This document shows, one piece after another, positions 55,549 to 64,000 of a DNA stretch of 64,000 nt. The stretch is taken from NCBI GenBank assembly GCA_002150815.3, contig NDFF03000221.1, positions 1-64,000 on the forward strand, in the 5' to 3' direction. The position numbers and the translations under genes are program-made. Source of the stretch: Grammothele lineata. Its lineage: Eukaryota; Basidiomycota; Agaricomycetes; Polyporales; Polyporaceae. Each line of letters opens with the position of its first letter. Positions within the stretch are counted from its first letter, which is position 1. The notes under the pieces are model-generated. The model was given only the letters and a program-made list of their open reading frames with translations. It searched no databases and had not been told where the DNA came from.

Positions 55549-57948
55549 GTGCGCGTGCTGGAGAACCGTGCTCTGTACGGAAACAGATTCTCCTCTCAGC
55601 CATACTCGGAGTTGGCGGCCCGACACGGAGATGTCATCTCCGCCGCAAGGTACGCGGAGTTGGCCCTAGCCAGCTGGCGTTCACCGGAGCCGCGGAGATA
55701 TCTGATCCGTACGGAGCAGGCGCCGTTTCCTGATGCAGTCGAGCAGCAGCAGCAGATTATTGACAATCTTGTTGCTACGATATCCGTCCCAAACCACGAT
55801 CATCCTCCATCCTCTCTCCAGCCTCCATCGACATTTCCCCTCCAAACATCACTCGCGTCTAATCAGTCCTACACATCGGCTACAGGTTCTCAGAAGCCTT
55901 CTGAAAACGCTGAGCCCCTCGTTCCCCGTGATCTCCTCACCCCCAAAATTCGTAGCTTTCTCATTCTGGCCGGGCAGCACGGATTTGAGTGGGGATGGGC
56001 AGACACGTGCTGCATTGACAAGACGAGCAGCGCTGAACTTACAGAAGCCATCAACTCCATGTTTCGCTACTACGCTCTCTCGGAGGTGTGCTATGTATAC
56101 ATGGCCGATGTTTCGTCGAGAGAACGAACAAACAAATCATGGTGGAGATGGGAAACCGAGTTCAGGAAAAGCAAGTGGCACCAGCGTGGTTGGACGCTAC
56201 AAGAGCTCCTCGCGCCGAAGACGGTTCATTTCATGTCTCGCGACTGGACACTTCTTGGCGACAAATTTTCTCTCGCATGTAAACTCCACGATATCACATC
56301 TATCCCCGAGGACATATTGCGGTTCAAGAAGGACGTAACGGAGATCAGCATCGCAGCTCGTATGGGGTGGGCACAGAAACGTTCGACGACGCGGGTCGAG
56401 GACGAGGCGTACTGCCTGTTCGGAATCTTTGGCGTCAACATGCCAACTCTCTACGGCGAGGGTCGTAACGCATTCTACCGGCTCCAGGAGGAACTCTTGA
56501 GGGGGGCGCCAGACACGACACTCTTGGCATGGGGCACTCGTGCTGACAGGATCATACTGCGGGACCTCGACGAGATGGTATTGGGACTCCTTCGAGCTAG
56601 CTTGTCGCGTCCGACGTGGGCCACAAAACACACTAGACGTTCGTGCTATCTCTTCTCCCCATCCCCCTCAGAATTTTCTCAGTGTTCCGACATCACTACA
56701 ATGTGCACTGCTGAAAATGATATCACGGTGGCTGAATCATACGAATCCCCGGGATTGCCTGTGAGGCGTTCCCTTGACTGCAGTGTCTTTTGACACCGTA
56801 TTAACGCATGAATTCTCCAGGATGCACCTGAGACCTCTCCGAACCCTCATCTCAAAACGGCGCCGCTTGAATCCAATCTAGTCTCATTCACGTTCACTCC
56901 TCAGGGCATCCGCGCTCACCTACCCGTGTACGAGATACATGATGGCCGTTCATCTAGTGCTGGACGGTTAATGATCGCGAAGCTGTGCGGTGCCGAGTGC
57001 TCGTTCCTGGACCTACCTATGCAACTCTGGCTCATCCTCCGCCATGACGACCGGATGGAGTCGAGCCGGTTGAATGGTAACGCATCCGCTTACACCTGCT
57101 CGACATTTCCCACTCGCATTATCCGCGTCGAAAAGAAGCTTAGCGACTCACTCCGCGTAGAATGGCGCGACATATATATTACCCCACGGCCCGTGTACCG
57201 CGTTTCAGACCTTTCGGAAGACTCGCACGAACTCGTCTCGCGCATGCGTACTATCTCCCATTCACCGCCGTATATACTGCGACAAGCAACAATAGCAAGC
57301 GTTGAGCGTCATCTCCCACTCCAGCTTATCGAGGTCAAATCCCTGTCGACGTCGTTCCGGGACCCGGCCACGGTTCTCGTCTTCAAAAGATGTTTCGAGT
57401 CTTCTGACTTCTCTCCTATCAGCGTTGCTGAACCGACAAACCAACTTGAATCCACGCTCGTCCTTGTACTCGGCCGCTGTAGTCGCGACAAACCAGGAGT
57501 TGGTCAACATTATTTAGTGTTCAGTTGTGGGATGCCCCTGGAGATCGAGGAGGGTGTGGCGCACGAATGTGCCCGAGATCATGCGGTCCTATCCGGGGAA
57601 GAGCAAACGTGGACCGGTAGGAAGACCGCGATCTTGCCCGGACAAAAACCACGTGGTGGCAGGGTTGGCAAGGCAAGGATCGTCATAAAAGTCGCCATTA
57701 CACTCCGGAAGAGCAAACTATACCAAGATGGGGAGACGTTGGAGGTCTCGTTCGACAGCCTGAAGTACTCTAGCTTAAACGAAGTCGACGACGTTAGCTC
57801 CGTATCCAGCAAACGCACAGCTATTGGCTTTACATGCAAATCAACAGAAGGCTTCATGATAGTCGTAAAGGAACAGCTCAAGTCATTCCGCGAACCACAG
57901 CACTACAAAAAATCGTTCTTACGCGCCCAGATCGAGGATTCCACATAA
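55549..57948 (+). pseudogene. HET-like 11, main part (5' end missing)
   Basis: Open frame 55549..56760, 60-bp phase-0 intron 56761..56820 (GTGAGG...CTCCAG) and exon 56821..57948 (375 codons plus stop). It lacks the conserved MxLL...GGYAILSHVW beginning: a TAG at 55546 directly precedes the frame and no good start Met follows. The rest is well preserved: LTPKIRSFLILAGQHGFEWG, WADTCCIDKTSSAELTEAIN, QRGWTLQELLAP, DEAYCLFGIFGVNMPTLYGEG. The C-terminal module is highly divergent (VEWRDIYI, HECARDHAVLSGEE). With the N-terminal fragment at 51002 it makes one complete HET gene order, so I read it as a recently disrupted gene; an unseen upstream exon could still make it functional. Confidence 0.7.
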
Positions 57949-59618
57949 TGCCTCTTCTCTCCACATCCATGGCTACGCTCGCCGTTATTCCGGAGCTCCC
58001 ACCGTGTCCAACCACCTATAGTGACGATACCAGCTTCCATCGTGTTTCTCGTCCAGCCCCGATATTTGGAACATTTGCAGAGTAGCAATTTGTTAGCATT
58101 TATGTAGCCTTCCCGATTAGCACCGGTACGAATCCCCTGTCTGCTGTCAATCGGCTCGAAATCTTTCGTAGCAGATGTTGCGTGCGCCCGCGCCCGCAGG
58201 ACGCAGTTCCTCGGTTGTTGCACCATGACCGGGACGATCTGGCAGAACCCAGAACGCCGCATCAATTGCAGGTCCCCCTTCAGTGCCTGCCGCGAAGACG
58301 AGTCTCCATAGGCCGAGCCTTGCGTACGCTCCATAAGTATCCCGTGATGCAACGGCCGTATGAGCTCTACACGCGACCGGACACAGTCACCTAGCGGCTC
58401 ACAGGCGTTCAAGTTCTCGTTTTCCTAGGGCGGATCGCTTAGTCAACAGTACGTTCCGGAAACATGGATGGTGCGGTTCCATTGAGTGTTCCAAGAAAGG
58501 TTCGTCCAGCCCTAGTCATCTAGGACCACATAGAGCAGCGTTATCAGTGCATCCATCGTAGCATGCTAGGGGGCCCACGCTCACCATGTTTGCTACCGCA
58601 TACTAACGATCACCCCGCACGCGGCATAATGACTTCGCTTCCTCGAATACACACTCATCCACCTATGTACAACGTATCAAAATAGTCGACGTTACCCAGA
58701 GGGTGGACCCTGATCATGAACGAATCACACTCGGTACTAAGTCGCGTCAACGGACGTGTATCGTACAAGCTTCTATTCACATATCGTACAATCCGACAAG
58801 GGGACGCCGCGCGCGTGCATGTACACGATCAAACGATAAACAATGGCGGCGGAAGAGCGAAGGGAGAGTGGTGGTGGGTGGGTGGGTAATGATACAGATG
58901 TGACAGGTGTGAATAAATACGTGAGGTGATGGCGAGAATATGACACGAGACGAGACGAGTGAGCGAGTGTGGGAGCGGATGACGATACTTGGAGCACCGG
59001 GGAAATGGACAGCGGACATATGAGACCTGACGATAGATACATGGGGTGGGAGAGGAGGCGGACTGTCGACGCGCGCGCTCGCGGCGTACGTAGGTCGGCG
59101 GCGAAAGTGAGGGAGGAACAGAACGCGAACGAAAGCGAGTGGCGTAGATGCGGAATGAACGTCGAGTCGAGTCAATGTCCCGACATGTCGAATCGTGCGA
59201 TAGCAGAATAGGAAGATCCGGGACGAACGAACGAACGAATGAACGGGTCGGGCGGGTGGCGTTGAGGAGCTAGATAACGCGCAACGTCAGAGTTCAGTCC
59301 GAAGCCGATCGTCCTCGGGCCTAACGTGGACGAACCTTGCGAGGGTCCAGTAGGGGGCAAGCGGAGCGCCGGCTGCGGTAAGTGGCCAGCTGCGCTCTCC
59401 TCCTGACAGGAGGACCCTGACTCGCTGACTAGCTGACTCGCTGACTGGCCGGCTGACTGACCGGTGACTGGGTGGGTGGACGGGCGGACGGGCATGAGGG
59501 ATTGGCCACTGTAATGTAACTTTGAGGGACAGGTGTATAGCTGGCGGTTCGGTGCCGGAGTGAATGTGTGGCCCGTTTCAGTCAGCGGGGACACCGAGCC
59601 AGCGGCACACAGGCTCGA
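57949..59618. other. 1.7-kb intergenic region with simple repeats
   Basis: No gene recognised. It contains (ACGA)n at about 59222-59240 and a CTGACT-rich minisatellite at 59405-59470. Confidence 0.5.
59405..59470 (+). repeat. Minisatellite, CTGACTSG-like unit
   Basis: About seven degenerate 8-9-bp units of GACTCGCTGACTGGC type in tandem. Confidence 0.75.
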
Positions 59619-60003
59619 TCAGTGGCCGCTTGCAAGCCTGGGGGTGGACGGGCGCGCGAGGGCAAACGTGCGTGCATGCGCGATCGCGAGCGTCGTCAAG
59701 ACACGTGTCGTGTCGTAGCAACGACGGGAGCAGAATCCAGAATCGACGGAGGCAGAAAGCGAAGGAAGAGGAGGGGAGGGAAAAGAGAGCAAGCGGGGTC
59801 AGGCGCGACGCGGAACAAGCTCGAGGGAATATACGGACGTACGCAGCGGACAGCCACGCGGGCGACGACCCCGCGTACTGGATGGCGGCGACGGTGGACG
59901 CGACGGCGACAGCGGCCGCGCCCAGGACGGCGGCGGCGACGGACTGCTCCTTGGCGGTCGCCTCGAACGCGGGCTCTTCGTACAGGTTGTCGAACGCGCG
60001 CAT
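59619..60003 (-). CDS. Small single-helix membrane protein, hypothetical
   Basis: Start at 60003 in a good fungal context (CCAAGACAATG), with a TATA-like CATATAAC about 107 bp upstream. The product begins MRAFDNLYEEPAFEATAKEQ and continues into a 17-20-residue Ala/Val helix, then IQYAGSSPAWLSAA. Two models: spliced exons 60003..59843 and 59637..59619 with a 205-bp intron (59 aa), or one open frame ending near 59578 (141 aa, with low-complexity continuation). I prefer the spliced form because the continuation is compositionally unlike the start. One membrane helix, possibly in an organelle membrane. Family not recognised. Confidence 0.45.
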
Positions 60004-61335
60004 TGTCTTGGTGGTGTTGGAGGTGGAGGTGGTAGTGGAAGGAGATGCGGCGGAGGCAGTTGAAAACGGGGCTGAAGACGATCGACGGCGGGGCGGAGGA
60101 GGCGGGGGGTTATATGGAAGGCGCGAGGCTTGTGTCGGTCGCCTTGCTATTGTCCTGCGGGATAGACTCCGGACAGATCGGAGATGAAACAGGGGGGCGG
60201 CGCTGGCGTGCTGCAGGGAGCGGAGGGTGCAAAGGCCGGAGAGGACGACGCACAGTAGGAGCAGGAGAGCCTGGCGGCGAGAGGGGGCTATAAGAGCACT
60301 CGACGAGGCGAACCTGAATCCAGTCAGTCAGGGAAGCCCAGACAGCGACAGGGCGGCGGTAAGCACGCAGACGCCCGTTCCCCCAACGCGACCGGGTCAC
60401 CGAGGAGAGGATGGCTTGTGATTCTCCGATCATCTCTTCCGGCGCTTCCCCATCCCCTCGCTGATGATGACGACATTCGGAACGGTACTCGGACACAAGA
60501 CGCGCCCTCGCCCGCACTGTTCCCTCCCTGCTCAGACAAACGGCTCCGCGAGACACTAACGCAGGCCACAGGACCTTCCCTAGCTCAATGCAACGCTGGG
60601 GCGGGACGCACAGGCCGAACACGATACGCGGAGGCAACGCGCCCTGGGAACGATCCTGCCCTGCATATTGAATCCATTTATTCAGGCAGATGCTGTGTCA
60701 CCCTGCAACGCGAGCTGCCCTCCCCCAGTGTATCATATACGTACGCTTGATTGGCCGCGGGTGGCCTCGGCCGGCGGGGACGGGCTCTCCGGTATGCGTG
60801 CTGACACTATGTGGTAGGTTCCTAGAGATATGATAGCAAACGCGTCGCGGGTGCGTCAAGCTCGTCTCAGGGTGGCCCAGAGAAGGCAGGCCGCGCTAAA
60901 TACGGCGCGTCTCGCGAGCGATTATACATGCGCGGTCCGGGTGCGCAAGGGACGCCTGCGCGGTTTTACAGCGTGTAAGTATCGTACAGCCTCGGTCGCA
61001 GTTAGCAACAGTCACAGATTCCGGATACGATACGACTCGAAACATACTGCTCCATCTCCGGGAGCGGATCGAAACTGTTTTCCGGGTAGATCCTCGGACG
61101 AGCACTTGGACTCCGGCGGTTCGAGCCTCGCAGGATCTTCGCCACACTGCGCGTCCATGTTCCGCGGTGTTTGCTGCGTGCGCACTTCCTGTCAAGTCTG
61201 CTGTCTGGCGTTCTCCCAAGAAGGTCGGTTCCCTGCATCCTGAATGATTGGAATATCTGACGCCATACATACCATTCCTAGGCCACTCGCGCGTCGAGCT
61301 GTACGCGACGCGCGTAGGCGGCACTGCGGGGGCGC
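60004..61335. other. 1.3-kb intergenic region
   Basis: The start holds the putative promoter of the small membrane protein gene. The rest has open frames without recognisable content. Confidence 0.5.
60109..60116 (-). promoter_or_regulatory. TATA-like box for the small membrane protein gene
   Basis: Minus-strand CATATAAC about 107 bp before the start at 60003, flanked by C-rich sequence. Confidence 0.4.
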
Positions 61336-62038
61336 TCAGAAGTCTTCAATGCGATACACCTCGTACGCGACTTCCTCGTACGGGTGTACCTGCCAGTGTG
61401 GGTGCAATGGTGCGCAGACGCGCCCGATATCAGCACTGTCTAATCCCGAGCGCCCTCTCCTCTCCCTATCCCGGTCTTTCTTGGACTCGGAAGAGAAGAC
61501 GCGGCGGCCACTGGGGGGACGCACCTTCTTCAGCTCCTGCACGACAGCGCGCACGTCCACTCCGCTCGCACCTTCCGGGTGTGTCGGCTCAGGCTGACCC
61601 ACGGTCTGCGCTTGCGCTTGACCAGCCGGGCTCATGCTCGCGTTCGATTCCGAGTTGAAAGGACTTGGAGCCCCGAGGACGAGCACCTCCACCCGATGCT
61701 CCTCCACGAACTCGGGCGCGCCCACGGTGCCGATCGCGGGCTTCGCCCCGTCCGTCGGGAGGTACTGTCCTGTGTGCCGTGCAGCACCGCGCGGGTTATC
61801 AATAAAGTCCGGCCCCAGTCAGCGCGCGATACATACTACTAGGAATACTACAGAGGTAGACGCGTCGGGCCTTCAGGGCTCGTCACTCACCTGTACCAGA
61901 AGCGACGAACGCACAGCGCGCGTACGCGCCGACGCGGCCGACGTGGTGCGGGAAGCGGTCGAAGAGGTGCGCGAGGATGGCCTGGGTGTTCGCGCGCGGC
62001 GCGAAGAAGACGAGTTTGTAGCGCTGTGGCCCCGGCAT
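61336..62038 (-). CDS. NIF3/CutA-like (YqfO-type) small protein
   Basis: Exons 62038..61891, 61769..61525 and 61389..61336; introns of 121 and 135 bp; 148 aa. Start MPGPQRYKLVFFAPRANTQA, then FPHHVGRVGAYARCAFVASG, TDGAKPAIGTVGAPEFVEEH and, after the last intron, VHPYEEVAYEVYRIEDF. This is the small ferredoxin-like fold seen as the inserted YqfO/CutA domain of NIF3 proteins, found alone in many fungi; it may bind metal or nucleotide, function unproven. The 135-bp intron 2 (61390..61524, GTGCGT...GGCAG) has no stop and is a multiple of three, so a naive translation fuses the exons through 45 spurious residues; family conservation of KK-VHPYEE supports splicing. Confidence 0.85.
61390..61524 (-). 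other. Stop-free 3n intron of the NIF3-like gene
   Basis: GTGCGT donor, GGCAG acceptor and GCTGATA-like branch site; 135 bp open in frame. Its removal restores the conserved HPYEEVAYEVY ending directly after ELKK. Confidence 0.8.
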
Positions 62039-62200
62039 GTAGGTGTACTTAGTAGAGTTGTGAGGTGATGCGGGTGTGAGAGGGCTGTGTTGTGCTTATG
62101 AGGATTGGGGAAGGGCCTGTAGGAGCTGAGCGTCGTCCATTGGAACTTTTTGAGATTGCGTGTCCAAAATATATTGTTATCGAAACGGTATCACCATGTT

Positions 62201-62279
62201 GGTGCTATAGTGTAGTGGTTATCACTCGGGATTTTGAGACAATATTCCCGAAACCCAGGTTCGAACCCTGGTAGCACCT
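62201..62279 (+). tRNA. tRNA-Gln (anticodon TTG) with a 7-nt intron
   Basis: 79 nt. Acceptor GGTGCTA pairs with TAGCACC. The anticodon stem CGGGA/TCCCG encloses TTTTGA, then about 7 extra bases (GACAATA, at the canonical position after base 37) before the stem closes. T-arm CCAGG-TTCGAAC-CCTGG. Boxes A and B are canonical. A T-run terminator follows at 62299-62304. Confidence 0.93.
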
Positions 62280-63701
62280 TGCTGATATCTGCTGAATCCT
62301 TTTTTCTGACTCTGCAAGCTTCTCAGAACCTTTCATGAAGGTCTGTGATCAGTGGGGACAAGCGAGGAGAGCATGACATGATTTGCGGAAGGTCGAGGGA
62401 AGTTGAAACGGTCGGTGCCGAAAGAAAAGACGCCCATGGAGGAGTGTTTCGTAAATTGACGCCGTACCAATGGAGCGAGGCTGAAGCTGCAGCTTGACCT
62501 CGCTCCAACCAAGTGCACCAGAGTGTACCCCAACCACCCAAGGCCTGCCTTTCATTCCCTTTCCTCCTGCCCGTGTTTCCGTCCGCACTGTGTTCTCTAC
62601 TCTCCTCTCCTCTACTGGGATGCGCAGGTAGCCCCACGGCGCAAAACAAAAGGTGAGCTCCCCGCCCTCCTCAGTCCCTCCCCTCTCCCATCGTCAAGGA
62701 TGTCCAAGTAAAAGGGTCGACCCCGCCCGCACCCGTTCTCTACACCCTCCTCCGTGCCCGCCCCGCGGGCCCGAGCCCCCATACAGTCCGAACCCCGGTG
62801 CGCCCCTTCGCAAGCACACAGTGGCGCGCCTTAAGGCCGGACGGACAGCGTACCTGCCTTGCCCCCGCAACTCCTTCCCCTCGTACGAGTACGTGGGGGA
62901 GACGAGGAAGGGGCGGGCACCTGCGTGCTACCGCAGGCGACTCTACGACATGGTCTGCGTGCCGCGAGCATCAGGGCGCGTGGACAAAGGCCGAGTCGAC
63001 AACGAGGCCTTAGTGGTGCGGGGCGGGGCGTTTCGACGCGTCATCCTCCTCCCTCAGGTCTCGAAATACGTTCAGAAGCCGAGCTTGCACGGGGACGGTT
63101 GTCCTCTGCGATCCCCTTAACCCCGTCGCAGGTGGTCTCAGACGTGGTGTCTTTTCTCTTTTCTTTTGAATCCGACGTAACATTCTCCCGCTGCTGCTCA
63201 CCCCAGCGGCGGGGCGCGCAGCATAAAGCGTCCGGGCTCGAGCGCGACGCCCGCGGCGTGTGGTTCTGCGCGTATATGCGGCAGGCGCGGGCTTGTATGC
63301 GGCGCGTGTGCGTTGGAAGGATGGGTGCGGAGAGTGCGTGGCGGGGAGAGGAGATCATATGCGTTGGGCGTATGCCCGTACTGAGACTTTGGGTTTTGCT
63401 TGTGTTGGTTGTGTGTGCGTTGGGATTTGCTTGCTGATCATTTGCTCTTTGTAGGTGAGATAGAATCCTGCATACGTTATACCAAGAGGGTGGATGGAGC
63501 GTTGGTGGACCCTAGGCTGTTGTGGCGCACCATAGTTAGGCCGCTGTTCGTGCGTGTATATGCTGGATCTCTTACCGTGAAGGACATTTCCCTACGCGAT
63601 ACACTTACTACTTTCTGTTATTTCTCCCCTTATTTTACGCTTACGGATGTATGCGACCTGTTCACTGACTCCACCTTCTGTCTCAGTAGTAATACACCAT
63701 C
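62280..63701. other. 1.4-kb intergenic region upstream of the J-protein gene
   Basis: Several open frames of 105-192 codons on both strands, all basic, Pro/Arg-rich and without recognised domains. The T-rich 3' end (63600-63700) is likely the promoter or leader of the J-protein gene. Confidence 0.5.
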
Positions 63702-64000
63702 ATGTTCTTCGGCCTAGCAAAGTACGCGGCCTGGAACTACCTCCCCAACCTCGCCACCCGCCAGCTCCTCTCCTTCTACCACAAAGCCCACCCCACCCTC
63801 TTCGGGTGTCCCCCACCCGCCCCCGGGACCCCCGCGTTCGCGCGCGACTACCGCGCGACGTACTTCCTTGTTGTTGTTGGCTACCTCATCTACACTTTCT
63901 ACGACGCCGCAACGGCCGTCGAGCCGAACTACTACCAGATTCTGGGCGTGGAGTCGACGGCGGACGATGGGGCGCTGAAGATGGCGTTCCGCCAGTTCGC
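63702..64000 (+). CDS. Membrane-anchored DnaJ-domain protein, 5' part
   Basis: Open from the Met at 63702 (context ACCATCATG) to the window edge: 99 codons, no stop. MFFGLAKYAAWNYLPN starts the protein; a hydrophobic helix follows (TYFLVVVGYLIYTFYDA), then the start of a J domain (NYYQILGVESTADDGALKMA). The HPD motif and the rest lie outside the window. J proteins recruit and stimulate Hsp70; the membrane segment just before the J domain suggests an ER or mitochondrial membrane co-chaperone. Whether an intron follows cannot be seen. Confidence 0.85.
   Translation, partial: MFFGLAKYAAWNYLPNLATRQLLSFYHKAHPTLFGCPPPAPGTPAFARDYRATYFLVVVGYLIYTFYDAATAVEPNYYQILGVESTADDGALKMAFRQF

Noticed and set aside
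62653..63437. Pro/Arg-rich frames before the J-protein gene as a coding gene
   Set aside because: Low complexity, no domain and no convincing start or splice sites.

Overview
This window looks like nuclear DNA of a filamentous basidiomycete, most likely an agaricomycete of the polypore type. That is an inference from many short (about 50-75 nt) GT-AG introns, fungal-style start contexts, and the combination of MWLL-type HET proteins, a fungal deaminase-like protein and a four-RRM Nrd1-type protein. Nothing points to a bacterium, virus or organelle.

The dominant feature is an array of HET-domain (heterokaryon-incompatibility type) genes. I count ten apparently intact loci, labelled HET-like 1 to 10 in map order: 1 (minus, cut by the left edge), 2 (+, 5.8 kb), 3 (+, 11.2 kb), 4 and 5 (minus, 14.1-18.9 kb), 6 and 7 (+, 28.1-34.1 kb), 8 and 9 (minus, 41.5-46.9 kb) and 10 (+, 48.1 kb). 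There is also an eleventh gene split in two pieces by about 4.1 kb of foreign-looking DNA (51.0 and 55.5-57.9 kb) and one decayed 3' relic (4.9-5.5 kb). They share one architecture: a HET domain starting at the initiator Met, a helical middle ending near residue 325, one short phase-0 intron at the same place, and a second exon coding for a conserved C-terminal module of about 300 residues that I cannot assign. Its clearest signature is HDCxxDHxDxW. HET-like 2 and 3 also end in a hydrophobic, tail-anchor-like helix.

Single-copy cellular genes lie between the HET genes. Most belong to the secretory and membrane system: a secreted expansin-like DPBB protein (8.2-9.1 kb), the KDEL receptor ERD2 (19.6-20.9 kb), an L-type lectin cargo receptor (24.3-26.2 kb), a monoglyceride-lipase-like hydrolase (39.0-40.9 kb) and a membrane J protein at the right edge (63.7 kb). 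The others are a deaminase-like protein (21.4-23.6 kb), a four-RRM Nrd1-like RNA-binding protein (35.9-38.6 kb), a small one-helix protein (60.0 kb), a NIF3/CutA-like protein (61.3-62.0 kb), tRNA-Ala(CGC) and tRNA-Gln(TTG).

Mobile and repetitive DNA: a 1,646-bp foldback-type element with two 729-bp arms and a 9-bp target duplication (2668-4313) lies between HET-like 1 and the relic. The DNA that splits HET-like 11 holds GCGTC/GACGC minisatellites in opposite orientations and a transposon-like coding relic. The array therefore shows duplication, decay and insertion side by side, as expected of a fast-evolving recognition locus.
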